NCBI GenBank assembly: GCA_963082975.1
Contig: OY720344.1
Location: 65,872,546-65,936,545, forward strand
DNA length: 64,000 nt
Direction: 5' to 3'
Source: Labia minor
Lineage: Eukaryota; Arthropoda; Insecta; Dermaptera; Spongiphoridae
Shown here: positions 1 to 12,118 of the stretch, piece after piece
Numbering within the stretch: position 1 is the stretch's first letter
Layout of the letters: each line of letters begins with the position of its first letter
Notes under the pieces: generated by a model
The model's database searches: none
The model's input: only the letters and a program-made list of their open reading frames with translations
What the model was told of the DNA's origin: nothing
Made by a program: the position numbers and the translations under genes

Positions 1-483
1 TTATTTATTTGTGAATTTTGAAAGAGGAAAATAAAATTTATCAATATGGACACTGATAATTTAAAACAATCTCTTTTAGGAATTTTTTTTTTGAATTTCT
101 AAATTTGAATAGAAAATTGTTTTTTTTACCACCAAATAAAATAAATAATAATAATGCTAATTATGTGAAAGCTTAGATATTAAAACATAAAACTTTTATT
201 TTACAAAAAATATAATACATATATGTTCTTATATGTTTTTTCTATAGTCCTAAAATAATCAGAAAGAAGCAAATTTGTTTTCTAAAAATAATTTTTAAAA
301 ACATAGTAAACTTTTAATCACATATTTACTATATAGGATGTTCATGAAGACAAGAGATCAGGAACCTGGTGCCCGTGAAACCATTTTCAAAAAGGTAACA
401 TTTTCGATTTTTCAATATGACTTTTAAAAAAAGGTAAAATGTTTTTGCGATCAGGCTCTTAAACATTTTCGATTTTTTTCAAT
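1..483. other. AT-rich non-coding DNA
   Basis: No open frame or recognisable repeat end. An imperfect direct repeat built on ACATTTTCGATTTTT occurs near 400 and 462, just before a hAT-like end. It may be the interior of that element, but no left terminus could be found. Confidence 0.5.
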
Positions 484-572
484 TTTTTCAATATGGTATC
501 ACCAAGTGTGGCGACCCCTATTATATTATTTCAGAAATGTGCCCGACTCATGTAAAAGTTTGCCGACCCCTG
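484..572 (-). mobile_element. hAT-like MITE terminus
   Basis: Read on the minus strand, the block starts CAGGGGTCGGCAAACTTT, the familiar end of hAT-superfamily elements of the Charlie/hobo type, followed by a GGGTCGCC-rich stretch. Only one terminus is recognisable, so the element is truncated or its other end has decayed. No transposase remnant is visible. Confidence 0.5.
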
Positions 573-2788
573 ATGTAGAAAATTATAATAAATAGTCTAT
601 TGAATATTGTATTGCTTTTAAATAAATAAATATTGTAATTTTAAATAAAAATAATTTTTGATAATAATTTGAAGTTTTATTAATTTGTAAAATACAAACC
701 TTAAGTAGAATATTTTGAAAAGTATATTTTTTCTAATTTATTAAAAAACAAAGTGATGATTTAATAATTTAATTCTAGATTTTTTATCCCTTATAGTTTT
801 CAAGATACCAATATTGAACAACTTAAAATGAATACTCTGTATATCATCTACTTATTAATAAGTAAATGAATAATATGAAGGAGGTTTTAATTATTAAATT
901 ATTATTATTTTGAATAATAAACATTTGAATAGATATAAAACGAACCAAGGGTCCTTTTTAAAGTATATCCTTGGATGTCTCTCCTACTCTTTGATTCGTA
1001 GTTCTTAATTTAATCATTTGCATTGTCATGTGACAAAAAGTTAATTTTAATCGAAATGAATAAGAGATTCTGCTCACAATTTGTTTAGTCATGTAGATAC
1101 ACAGAGGTTTAATCAAGTTACAACCTTGAAATCATCTCCCACAATTTCGAGGATAATTCATCTTGAAAATATAATTTATTTTTCGCTGGGTTTTACTTAT
1201 ATTATAAAATTATTTTAAAATAATTTCGATATCCTTGGATGTTCACATGACCCGTAGAAGAGTCCAAATGAATAGAAATTAATTAAATTGATAAACAAAT
1301 ATATAATATGAAGTTTAATAATAATAATAATCTGTTGATTTTCAGTTATTTTATAATTATAATGAATTTTAGGAATTGATTTTCATTAAAAGCTATTATA
1401 TGTGATAAAAAGATTTTTTTTTATTCTCCCTTTTCAATTATAGAATCATATAATTTGAATTTATTTAATTAAAATCAGAGGTATTTATTTGTTTAGTTGT
1501 TTTTATAATTCCCTAAATAATAATCCTATTTATTTTAATTGACTATAATTAATTAGTTAATAAGGATAGTATTAAAAAAATAATTTTATACTATTTTATC
1601 AAATATTATTTTTGTTGTTATCCTATGGAAGTGTGAATTCAATTCCCTGATTTTAATGATTCATATTCAAGAGAAGCAAATGCTTCAAATTTTAAATTTT
1701 AAATTTACTAAAATAATATATGTTATTGTAGAATTATCCAAATAATATAGTATTTATAATTTTAGTGTTTTAGATTAGAATTTTAAAAAAATCCACTTTA
1801 AATAGGAAAAAATCAATTCTCAATTCAAACTCATGAACATAAACATTTAAAATCTAATAAAATATACAAATAAATAAATAAAATTATAGATAATTTGGAA
1901 ATTAAAAAAAGTATAGAAATTTCATAGAATTCAAAGAGAAAATAAAGAAATTTAACAAATTTAAAGAAGAAGGAATAAAAGGATTTATATTTCATCTGAG
2001 AACACCTTTATCCTCCTTTCAATTTAATTAATTATGATTTTTTTAAAAAATTGAAAAAATCTAAGATTTAACATAACAAGTTCTAGTTAATATAAATGTA
2101 TGTCAATATAGGTAAATTAAAACAGTGAAATATTATTTTATATTAATTTAGTTGAGAAGACATTTTAATTGTTAAATTCTTCTCAATTATTATCCTTCTT
2201 TAGAAATCTATACATACAAATATATATTTCAAGAATACAGTGTTTTTCATCTATTAAATACCGGAATTTCATTGTTTCCTGACAGGAACTTTATTATTCA
2301 GCAGTATTAATTGTTAATTTTCCTAAATAGTAACAACATGAAAAGGATTATTGTTCCAATGGTCGTTTAAATTGACTCAAGTCATTTTCTAAATAATTTA
2401 GGACTATTTACATACCAATGATTTATGAAGTAAGAATGTACACTACATATATAGAGAGAAGTTGACATTAATGCGGTCATGTCCATTAATATGTAATTTG
2501 TTTACATCAGGGTACAGTATATTTTTATACATAATAAAAATTGTCAATTTTTTAACAAAATTTAATCGCTCTGGATATTATATTTAATAAATGCTATGAT
2601 GTTTTGTCATCAAACTCAAATTTTATTTAAGATAATCATTTATGGATCATTTTAAATTTTTAAGAAGAATGAAGTTAAAAACTAATTTTTTATCGAGAGA
2701 AAAAGAACAGAGTAATTCAACAATATTTCTTTTAGAGAAGTTCAACTATTTTATTAAGCAAAAAAAAAAACTTTTAAAGTTGAATTTA

Positions 2789-2826
<38 letters not shown>

Positions 2827-3350
2827 GTGTATAAAAAAATTAAGTGCATTTATATTTATACGGAAGCTAGAAATAAAAGTTTCGGATATTTTTTTAGAAA
2901 AAAAATCCGATAAAATATTGGATTTTTATTATTAATACCACATTCATTGAGATTATTATTGCAAAGTTTACTTAAAATGTTTTAATTATTCTAGATTTTT
3001 AGCTTTTCATTAGTATTGAAAAACATGGATTAAGAAATAACATATAAATGCATGATAAAGTAATCGATTATTTAAATTTATTTATTTGACAGGTAATATA
3101 ATGTTAAAGGGAATATTTATTTTTGATGAAAATGCACATTTAAAATCCAATTTAATTATTTTCTAAAAAAAAAATTCAATTAACATTATAGAATTAAATA
3201 TTTATTCATTTTATATATCTCCTAGATCCTAGATAATAATGCAAATGATAAAATATAAAATGAAAATTCATTTCTTTGTGAAAATATTTTTATATTGTCG
3301 CTCTTTTTCCTAATATGGATCCACTTATATATTATATTTATTTATAATAA
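573..3350. other. AT-rich intergenic tract with TA microsatellite
   Basis: Almost entirely A/T with no supported gene. A TA array lies at about 2792-2820. A 14-bp direct repeat, ATATCCTTGGATGT, occurs near 965 and 1228. A 97-codon open frame at 2642-2935 is low-complexity and runs through the TA array, so it is not called. Confidence 0.6.
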
Positions 3351-4012
3351 GTTGACCTGTGGCCAGGTCCGAACCGACCGACGCGACGGTTTGAAATAGA
3401 TTAATTTCCAGCTACAGAAACAATTTCAAATAATTTTAATATATCTATTAATGTAATAAAAAACAGATATGGATAGAACATAAATATTTTTAATTTTATT
3501 TTATTTATAATATATAGCTGAAGTAGCCGGCGTTACCCGGCGTTACCCGAGGCTGTGACGTCATGAAGGGCTGGGTAACGTCATATAATTTTAAATTAAG
3601 AAAAACATAATGAAGATGATTTTTCACGAGGATAAAACCAATACATTCGTGGTGATATGTAAAAAAATCTCCTCATGTGAAATTTGGTGTGAAAATAACC
3701 CTTCCCTTCCTATCGTCGATCGCTAATACTACCACTTCCGGTTTCCGGATTTGCACCAAAAGTTGATCAATTCATCCCACTGATGCATTAAGTAAATATA
3801 CCAAATTTCATCAAATTCGGTTGAGCCGTTCAGGCTGTACACATCTATACGGACGGACGGACAGACGGACGGACGGACGGACGGACGGACAGACATCATG
3901 CTAAAAATACTTTTTTCTGTTAAGAAAATGCATGATTCGTGGAGATATGTAAAAATCTCCACATGTGAAATTTGGTGTGAAAACAATACCTCCCTTACTA
4001 TCGTCGGTCGGT
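3351..4012 (-). mobile_element. Family Z non-autonomous Helentron-like element, copy Z1
   Basis: The left edge in the window carries the hairpin GACCTGTGGCCAGGTC, then the subterminal repeat ACCGACCGACG. The right edge ends in the inverted copy CGTCGGTCGGT. Between them lie a GGAC/GACA microsatellite (3852-3894) and the shared core (TTCATCAAATTCGGTTGAG). The hairpin marks the 3' end, so the element is on the minus strand. The plan is that of HINE/DINE-1-type elements. The assignment to Helentrons is by architecture; there is no coding sequence. Confidence 0.7.
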
Positions 4013-4436
4013 AAAAATAATAATAATAAATTATTACTTGCAAATTATTTGAAACTTCATTATGTGGAAAAAAATATTTAATAAAATTTATTACAAATTT
4101 TAAAATTAGAAAAATAAAATAATAATAATCAATCCAGAGATGAAAGAAAAGAGATCAATCATAAATTGATTGACTAAAAAGAAACAATGAAGATTTCAAT
4201 AAAATAAATTGTAAATTATAATAAAAATTCAAAGAAGTGTGTAAAATTTGTTATCGAGGCGGCTGATCAAAAGATAGAAATTAAATTAAGGGATAAAACA
4301 AATGAATAAATTAAAAAGATAACTTATCTGCCGCAATTATAATTGATTAGATAAAAATGAGAATTGATATAAAAAATATTAGAATTGAAAGAAAGAAAGA
4401 AAAATATAGAATTATTTGAGAAAAAATAAATTTAAA

Positions 4437-4884
4437 AAAGCGGTGGCCAGACACAGAACTGACCGACGATTTGAAATAAATTAATTTTCAAACAACATTA
4501 TATATATACATTTATATAAAGTATAAAAAAATATTTTTAAAACTTGAATTAAAATGTCTAAATTATATTATCTTGGTTTTTATTTTTAGTTTAATTACTC
4601 AATCATTAATTACTACAATATTTTAAGTGAAAAATTTCCGACAATGAATATAAAATTAATACTTTGTAAACAACCACTTCGGCTTTCCGGAAATTCACCA
4701 AAAGTTGATGAATTAATGCTACCGATGTTTTAAGTAAATACACCAAATTTTATTGAGCCATTCAAGCTATACACGTTCTTTATGGACAGACGTCATGGTA
4801 AAAATTCGTTGAGGGAGATATGTAAAAATCTCCATATGTGAAATTTGGTATGAAAACAATACCTTTCCTTCCTATAGTCGGTAT
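4437..4884 (-). mobile_element. Family Z element, degraded copy Z2
   Basis: Diverged copy: GGTGGCCAG plus GACCGACGATTTGAAATAAATT at the 3' side, the core in the middle, and a worn CTATAGTCGGTA at the 5' side. It abuts a fragment of family C. The GGAC microsatellite has almost gone, consistent with an older insertion than Z1 or Z7. Confidence 0.6.
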
Positions 4885-4892
4885 TCATATTG

Positions 4893-5028
4893 GTTATATA
4901 TCTATAGATTCAATTCAAATTCTCAACCTTAGTGAAAATGATTCAGGAACCTTCAAAACGTATAAAAACATCAAAATCTCAACATCGAAAATTTTCGTGA
5001 TCGCAATACTATCTCTGGCGAGATAGTA
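4893..5028 (-). mobile_element. Family C element, 5' fragment (C1)
   Basis: Only the terminal 130 bp survive: CTCAACCTTAGTGAAAATG, the CATCGAAAATTTTCGTGATC block, and the hairpin end CTCTGGCGAGATAGT. These match full copies at 28409-29013 and 47005-47567. The hairpin-bearing 3' end and core are missing. Confidence 0.65.
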
Positions 5029-5857
5029 AAAATAATCTTGAAATACATTATAAAACACGAAACAGGGTGATAAACTAGTTTTTTTTTGGAATTAAACTAA
5101 AAAGTTTTGGTGTAATTATTTTTTTTTTAATTTTTAAAAATATTTTAATTTGTTAACGTCAAGGATTCAAAAAAATATAGTTTAAAAATGTCATGAAAAT
5201 GGCATGATTTAGATCCCTTTAAAATATAAAAAAAAATATTTAGGAATTTTCCAAATTATTTATTTTTTAAAAAAATATTCACGATTCAAATTTCTCAGTT
5301 AATTAAGGATGAAGCAGTGTAGAATCTGGATTTCAAGTTGATTTATGTTTTATACTATTGTATAAAAAAAAACAATATTTATAGATCACTAATATGTAAT
5401 AAATAATTATGTAAAGTGTAATTTCGAATGCAGAGTTCCCAAATGATGTCTAAACGAGCAACAATAAAACGTTCATTCCTTAAGGCGTGTCATTTTATAG
5501 ACATTGTAGCCCATGACCTTATTTATTTTCTGTTGAGACATACTTAGCCGGTCATAAAGGCGTATCTATGTCTTCCAAGTACTCAATTTAGTCTTCAGAG
5601 TATTAGAGAGTTACTAGTTTACGATGCGACCCAGAGTTAAAGAGGATCGATATCATTTTTATTAAATTAGAACTCAATCTTTGTTAGTGAAGACAACATG
5701 ATTTATAATCGAAAAATATGAAGCTGGTATAATTAATTATCTGGCTGGTTGTATTTTTGTCCTGAGAACCAGTATGTATAAGCGACACCATAATGACTTG
5801 ACCTTGGTCATTAATAAAATGAAAATTAATACAAGGGAGAGGAGTGTTTCTTATATA
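5029..5857. other. Intergenic; richer unique block 5420-5660
   Basis: AT-rich except for about 240 bp of mixed-composition sequence without stop-free frames (for example AAGGCGTGTCATTTTATAGA and GGTCATAAAGGCG). No repeat copy of it is seen in the window. It could be conserved non-coding DNA, but nothing here proves that. Confidence 0.35.
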
Positions 5858-6218
5858 CGAGGGTGGTCTGAAAAGTTTCCTACCTGACCAAGAAAAACGA
5901 TGTTTTTTCAATTTTTTGTTTGTTTTATTTTTCAAAATTCAAGATAGCTGAGACCTGTACGATGTCAGCTGAACGTGTGCGAAATATTTTGCAAAACCAT
6001 TTGAATATGGAAAGCTGTGTGCAACGTGGGTGCCGCATTTCCTACGTTAGACCAAAAATTGCTTCGAAAAACTATTTCTAACGACAATTTGGCGCTGCTT
6101 GGAACAATAATCCTTTTCATGTTGTTCCTATTTTGTATTTTGAAAAATATAGCAAAAAAAAAAAATTAAAAACATCGATTTTCTTGGTCAGGTCGGAAAC
6201 TATCTATCTATCTATCTC
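5858..6218 (+). mobile_element. Mariner (irritans-type) deletion derivative
   Basis: The left end begins at a TA with CGAGGGTGGTCTGAAAAG, followed by TTTCCTACCTGACCAAGAAA. The right side carries the matching inverted sequence, but its last bases are replaced by a TATC array (6201-6218). Inside, the plus strand retains a transposase piece. WVPHF and, after a one-base frame change, TLDQKLLRKTISNDNLALL match the mariner region before the first catalytic aspartate. The catalytic core is deleted, so the element cannot encode transposase. Confidence 0.75.
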
Positions 6219-7300
6219 ACGTTTACTATTCATTCTCTAAAATTAAGAGTTCCTTGTATATAAAATAGATTAACAGAAAAGGACAAGGATGTTGTCAATA
6301 AGAGTTGAACTTTAGCTTTTCTTATAAAATGGTACATTTAGTTATGTTAACAACATAAATTCCAATTGAAAATGGTTAGATGAACATTGTCAAACATTAT
6401 AGACAAATTTAGAAGATTTTGATAAATATAAAATCATTATTATTAATATCTTCTCATTTTTATATATATAATTCATTTTTTATTATTAAAAACAAATAAA
6501 ATTATAAAAATGATACAACTAATTATGATAAATTAAAAGAAAAGTTATTATCATGATTATTAATATTAATAAAAAATAAAAGAAATTGAAATTTTACTAT
6601 TAAATGTTACATTATTTTAATTGTAAATTAATGCCAAAAATTTTTACTTTAAAAATTTAAAAATTTTCAAAAAATATATCTATATTTATGAAGTATACTA
6701 ATTTGTCCTGGTTATTTAAAAAAGTGCTCAAAGACAAATCTAGAACCTTCTTTTATTTTTTTTTTTAAATACATTTTATATTCCTTTTGGGTAGTCATAG
6801 ATATAAAATGAAGTAGAGTATATGTACCTACATATGTATCGACCAAATAGTAAGTAAATTTGATATTTTTTTGTTTTTATGTTTCAATTTTAAAAATATA
6901 AATTAAAAAAAACGTTATAATAGAATATTAAAAAATGTTATTTAAAATGAATATCTCTTTTGATTTTTTGATTTTACATTTTTTTTTATACTTATTATAA
7001 AGGATATATTTTAAATTCAAAATACAATCTGGAATGAAAATATTTTATTTAATTTAAGTAGGTGCTTATAAATAGGCCAAGAATTTTGTTGCTGAAGTAC
7101 CTTAGAATCCCTAAATAATAATAATAATAATAATAATAATAATTAATTTCAAGATGAGGGCTAATAGCAACCAAGTAATTATTTTATTTAATACCTGCTT
7201 GTTTGATAATTGCCTTAAAATTGCTTACTAAACAATAGAATATTTATAATTCCTCATCTTGAAATTGGAGATTGGTATTGGAAGGAGAAGGAGATTTTTC
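6219..7300. other. AT-rich intergenic tract with AAT array
   Basis: No gene or repeat terminus recognised. A trinucleotide AAT array lies at 7111-7142. Confidence 0.5.
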
Positions 7301-7865
7301 CATTAATCGTGCCTAATATTTTAGTAGTGCCTACTAGAAGGCTCCGCCCCCTAATTATTTAGTTCGCTAATTCCCGCAGGAAGTTTCAAATCGAGGGTTA
7401 TTTTACTTTAATTATAAAATTTCACCATCTTTCATTCTAAAGAAATTGAAATTTAATGCTTATTCTTTGTATTATGTTTTAGTTTAAATTTAAAATTGGA
7501 AATAATTTTATTTTTAGAATCTTAGCTGAATTCTTAAAGGAATTGAATGAAATTTAAAATGCCTACTAAGATGAAGATTACATTTTAGTATTAGTCTTTA
7601 TATTTATTGCATGCATTATATAACTGCATTGATTTAAGTGGAATAGGAAGAGGGACGTACAGGTTCAAGTAGCCGAGAGCGATGATCCCATAAAAGTTTA
7701 TCATAACGAATGAAATGAATGGGTCTATTTGGATCAGTTTTATGGGTTATGGTCCTCTTAATGGATTTGAAACGGCTTGTTTATTCCGAGAGACGAATTT
7801 TAGAGCGTAATGAAATGATGTGATCGAAACATTAATTAATGAAAAATCGATTGTAAATGGTAAGT
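7301..7865. other. Unique GC-richer block, possible regulatory DNA
   Basis: Two patches stand out from the AT background: 7335-7400 (GCTCCGCCCCC, TTCCCGCAGG) and 7630-7865. In the second, CCCATAAAAG (7688) and CTTTTATGGG-like CAGTTTTATGGG (7734) form an inverted pair about 45 bp apart. They resemble posterior-Hox/Caudal-type binding sequence. A splice-donor-like ATGGTAAGT ends the block at 7858, but the frames upstream are closed. Interpretation as an enhancer or a 5' UTR exon is inference. Confidence 0.3.
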
Positions 7866-8778
7866 AAAGAAAAATTGATAAAAATAAAATATTTTCTAAA
7901 TATAAAAGAAGATAATGATAAAAAAATTAGGTATCTGTGGATTAGAGAGAAAATGACGACTTTCTAATTGATTCTAAATGAAATATTTTTCATTTAAATC
8001 CTTAAGAATTTAAAATTTGTAATGACAGTAAATATAGGTCACCTTCAATCGCATCCTCATTATGATTTAGCCTTGACTTTATCTTAAAATGAATTTATAC
8101 ATTGAAAATAAACAAATTTCAATAATAGAATTCAATCGATTTGAAAAAAAATAATAATCAATAACGAAACTTTTAATAAGTTATAATGCTAGATCTATAA
8201 ATACATCTATAAAATATATTATTAAAAAATCCATCTAGATAGAAAAATATTAAATTATACTAATCTTATCGCAAATTTTATTTATTTATTTGCAAATTTC
8301 TTTACTAGTGTCCTTTGCTATACATACACCAAAAATGTAAATTTAACTGATAAAATAGAAGAAATTAGGCAAATAATTCTATTACTTCGTCATTAACCCA
8401 GTGTCATAATTCAGGGGCATAATAAATAGTAAAATAGAAAATAGTCGATAAAAATGAATTAATATTAACCGTAATTAATATATAAAATATATTCATTATA
8501 ATCAATTAATTAGTAAAACTATTCGGCGATTAAAAATTATTATCTAATAATATTGATCTATTGGAGGTTTATATATGAATTTTTTATAAATGACATCAAT
8601 TTATCTAATTAAATAATAAAGAAAATCTAAATAATCTTGTATTTCTATAAAGGTATGCAAAGTTACCATAAAACAAATAAATAATGATATACATATTTTT
8701 GTTAATTATTCTAAACTAAAATTATAAAATTTCAATATAATATAACTAAATTATTAATTTCTTATAAAAATAAGAGGC
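7866..8778. other. AT-rich intergenic tract
   Basis: No open frames, repeat ends or GC-rich patches that could be assigned. Confidence 0.5.
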
Positions 8779-9020
8779 AATTGTTTACTAATATGGAAGC
8801 TTCAGGGATTCGGATAAAACTTTACTAGTTTAATTCCTTTTTTAATTCCAAAGAAAATTTCCTTATGCAATATTTCTCGGTCGCTTCTAATTTCCGAGGT
8901 AAAAATTATTAAAGTTTGACAGATAAACTAGTTATGAATGTCCAAATGAGCAGCTATTTAGTAATGTTGTATTGACTAATTCACTAATTATTCACTTATT
9001 CACTAATTTCGGTTTATTTT

Positions 9021-10184
9021 TACTTTCCCGCATACTTCGTATAAGGGAAGTATTGGAATCGTCAAAAATTTCGACTTCGAGATTTCGATAGATCTTGACG
9101 TTTTAGACCTCCCTGAGTCGGAAAATACCATTTTTCGAATTATGTCTGTGTGTATGTATGTATGTATGTATGTAATGTCTGTAAGCAAATTTACTCAAAA
9201 ACTAATCAAGCTAGGACTTCGAAATTTGGTACACCGATATTATTCACAGTTTGTAGATTTCCAAAATTTCGTCAAAATCGGTTAACCGGAAGTGGTACTT
9301 TACCTACAGTGGTTGCGTTTACCTTTCAAGTAAAGTACCAGTTTGCTTCGAGATATTTGCTTCATATTTTGTATATAGATTTAAAAATATAAAAAAAATT
9401 CAGATACCAAATTTCATCAAGATCTGACTACCGGAAGTGACATTTTACCTATACAAGTAGCGTTTCCTTTTTACCGACCGACGATAGTAAGGGAGGTATT
9501 GTTTTCACACCAAATTTCACCTGTGGATATTTTTAGGTACATATCTCCATGAATCATGCATTTTCTTAACAGAAAAAAGTATTTTTAGCATGATGTGTGT
9601 CCGTCCGTCCGTCCTTCCTTCCGTATAGATGTGTACAGCTTGAACGGCTAAACGGATTTTGATGAAATTTGGTATATTTACTTAATGTATCAGTATGATG
9701 AATTGATCAACTTTTGGTGCAAATCCGGAAACCGGAAGTGCTAGTATTGCCGATCGAAGAGAGGAAGTGAAGGGTTATTTTCATATCAAATTTCACGTGA
9801 GGACATATCTGCACGTGTTATGCACTTTGTATTGGTTTTATCCTCGAGAAAAATCATCTTCATTAGTTTTTTCTTATTTTAAAATTATATGACGTCACCC
9901 AGCACTTCATGACATCACAGCCAGCCCTTATATATTATAAATCAAATAAAATTAAAAATATTTATATTATATCCATATCTGTTTTTTTACATTTAAAATA
10001 TCAGTTAACCGGAAGTAGCACTTTATTCTATATATATATAAATGTTACCAAATATCAAATTTGACACCAATAAACTAACACGAACTGGCTCTTTATCAAT
10101 CCCAAGTTTACACATTCTAAATATTCATTCACAACTCTTTATACCTATTTATATGCGGGAAAGTCTAGGGGAGGACACTCCCGC
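9021..10184 (+). mobile_element. Family Y non-autonomous Helentron-like element
   Basis: The 5' end is TACTTTCCCGCAT with a foldback (ACTTTCCC...AGGGAAGT). The 3' end has the inverted repeat ATGCGGGAAAGT followed by a hairpin, GGGGAG-GACA-CTCCC, and CTTATTTT. Its 5' block (AATTTCGACTTCGAGATTTC) is related to that of family C. A GTAT microsatellite (9149-9174) precedes the core GAAATTTGGTACACCGATAT. The motif AACCGGAAGT recurs near 9284, 9428 and 10006. Family Z copy Z3 is inserted within it. Confidence 0.65.
9472..9994 (+). mobile_element. Family Z element, copy Z3 (3'-truncated)
   Basis: Starts TACCGACCGACGATAGTAAG and has the CACACCAAATTTCAC block, a GTCC/TTCC microsatellite (9601-9623), and the core ending in AAACCGGAAGTG. 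It stops after the TATCTGTTTTTT stretch, without the hairpin end. It lies inside family Y, so it is the youngest layer of the nest. Confidence 0.65.
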
Positions 10185-10381
10185 TTATTTTGATAAGTAT
10201 TGGATATTGAAAAATTATTTAATTAATTAATTTTCAGATATCCAAACCGAACTGAAAAAAACCTTCGAAAATTAGCGAAGCTCTCTAGTAGACAAATAAA
10301 TAAAATATGGTTGCTAAATTGAATGTAAATGGATTTATATGCAAATTTTAATAATTTTTATCTCGGAAACTATAAGTGACC

Positions 10382-10581
10382 NNNNNNNNNNNNNNNNNNN
10401 NNNNNNNNNNNNNNNNNNNNNNNNNNNNNNNNNNNNNNNNNNNNNNNNNNNNNNNNNNNNNNNNNNNNNNNNNNNNNNNNNNNNNNNNNNNNNNNNNNNN
10501 NNNNNNNNNNNNNNNNNNNNNNNNNNNNNNNNNNNNNNNNNNNNNNNNNNNNNNNNNNNNNNNNNNNNNNNNNNNNNNNNN
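10382..10581. other. Assembly gap (200 N)
   Basis: Exactly 200 N. It separates the right half of copy X1 from the 3' end of a second family Z element. The missing sequence should hold the X1 right terminus and the 5' part of Z4. The round length suggests a placeholder rather than a measured gap. Confidence 0.95.
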
Positions 10582-10757
10582 AGCCTGGTCTTACATATAT
10601 ATTATAAATAAAATAAAATTAAAAATATTTATGTTATATCCATATCTGTTTTTTATTATACATTAATAGATATATTAAAATTATTTGAAATTGTTTCTGT
10701 AGCTGGAAAATTTACTTCAAACCGTAGGTCGGTTCGGACCTGGCCACAGGTCAACTT
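10582..10757 (+). mobile_element. Family Z element 3' end (Z4)
   Basis: The 3' 175 bp of family Z: AGCCTGGTCTTACATATAT, then GGTCGGTTCGGACC and the hairpin GACCTGGCCACAGGTC, followed by AACTTATTA. The 5' part is hidden by the gap. It resembles the missing end of Z3, so mis-assembly of a single element cannot be excluded. Confidence 0.7.
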
Positions 10758-11593
10758 ATTATAGACTTATCATTCATCAGCTTTCTAATATCTCTTAGAA
10801 TAATAGGGTTTTATAGCAAAAATTTTTTATATTTGTCTTTTTGATCTTGTTTTGAAAGTTGTAAATAGAACTTTTATGAAATTTTTTTATTGAGGAATTT
10901 TTCAGATGAAGAATTAATTTGGTTAGGTCTCATTTAAAAGAAAAATAATTTCAGTCACTTTTTCTCAATTAAAGTTAAAAGTAACAACTGTCAATATATA
11001 TTTCTAAATCAAAACATTACAATGATTCAAAATGCCTTGGAAATTTTTTTACTTATTTATAGGATTATTATTATTAAGATATATATATATCCAACATTAT
11101 GATTTTTTTTTTAAATCTACTTCTTTAATTGATATTCATTTAAAATGACAACTTTTAGAATAAATTAAATTATATAAATGTAAAATTTAATTAGAAATAA
11201 AAATAAAAAGGTATAGACATTATATTTGAATAATATTGTGAGGGAATTACGAGAATTAATATTAATATTTATATGTTTATAATCGAATATTTATGGACAG
11301 CTTCTCCGAACTGAATGAAGTAGGTATCGAATGAATAACTCGGGGATTTACATCGCTTCTTATCAAGAATTTCATACCAAAAAATAATTTCTAGGTTTTT
11401 GAAAAAATAAATTGATTGATTATCTAATTGCTATGTACAAATAAAGTAAACTTTTAAGAAGACGTAGAATAAAAGAGATTCATAATTAATTTATCCCAAC
11501 CAATTTATTGTTATTCTTGGATAGATTCGAAAAATTCATAAAACAATATTCGCAAGATTAAATTTTAAAAGAACCAGGTATTAAATAACAAAA
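10758..11593. other. AT-rich intergenic tract
   Basis: No gene or repeat end recognised. A modestly richer patch (11290-11370) has no open frame of note. Confidence 0.5.
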
Positions 11594-11595
11594 TA

Positions 11596-12086
11596 CGAGG
11601 GTAGGTCAGTAAGTCCGTGACCTTTTGAATAAACACAGGATTTTTGATAAATAATTATTTGATTTTTCAACTTAGTCTTCTTTGAACTCTATACACTTTG
11701 TCCAACGTTTCTCCAATTTTTTTTGTTCCTTCTAAAAAATAAGATTTTCCGAGGACATAAAAATAGATTTCATCGTTGGAGTCAAAACTCTTTTCAAATT
11801 TCTTCAAGTTTGGAAACAAGAAATAGTCACTCGGGGCTAAATCCAGAGGAAAGGACGGATGAGGGAGTAATTCGTATCCCAATTCATGGATTTTCATGGA
11901 AATTCACTTTTTTCCATTTTCTTCTCAAATCACGAAGTAGTCTCCTTATTAAGGAATGTCAAACAAAAACTAAACTAAGACCCAGCTGGTTCAAATTTCC
12001 ACAGGAGTCAGCTGATAGCTGTCTGGTGACATTTCATTTAAGAGATGGAAAATTCAAAAAGTCACGGACTTATTAATCTGCCCTCG
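11596..12086 (-). mobile_element. Mariner deletion derivative
   Basis: Near-perfect inverted ends, CGAGGGTAGGTCAGTAAGTC at the left and the complement of GACTTATTAATCTGCCCTCG at the right, both flanked by TA. Total 491 bp, against about 1.3 kb for intact mariners. Only the C-terminal third of the transposase remains, on the minus strand. Mobility would need transposase in trans. Confidence 0.85.
11667..11897 (-). pseudogene. Mariner transposase C-terminal fragment
   Basis: A 76-codon frame inside the deleted mariner. Residues 16-31 (PSFPLDLAPSDYFLFP) match the signature around the third catalytic aspartate of DD34D mariner transposases, followed by the NLKK stretch typical of the family. The paired HTH domain and the first two catalytic aspartates are absent, so it is inactive. 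Confidence 0.75.
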
Positions 12087-12118
12087 TAATTTTCACAATA
12101 AAAATAATATTTTTATTA

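Larger units (their letters stand above)
8779..10381. mobile_element. Foldback MITE family X, copy X1 (interrupted)
   Basis: The left half (8779-9018) starts CAATTGTTTACTAATATGG and reaches CACTAATTTCGGTT. The right half resumes at about 10192 (GTATTGGATATTGAAAAATT) and runs to the assembly gap. Comparison with intact copy X2 (14262-14795) shows these halves are contiguous in the undisturbed element. Everything between, family Y with family Z inside it, is a later insertion. The final right terminal repeat is lost in the gap. Confidence 0.65.

Noticed and set aside
2642..2935. 97-codon open frame
   Set aside because: Low-complexity Lys/Ile/Tyr composition running through a TA microsatellite; no family resemblance.
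3852..3894. GGAC/GACA repeats as a possible CRISPR-like array
   Set aside because: Simple microsatellite with no spacers; the genome is eukaryotic.
3729..4043. 104-codon minus-strand frame with repeated SVRPSV-like residues
   Set aside because: It is the translated GGAC microsatellite and core of family Z.
5684..5935. 83-codon minus-strand frame
   Set aside because: Overlaps the left end of a mariner and its antisense; no family match.
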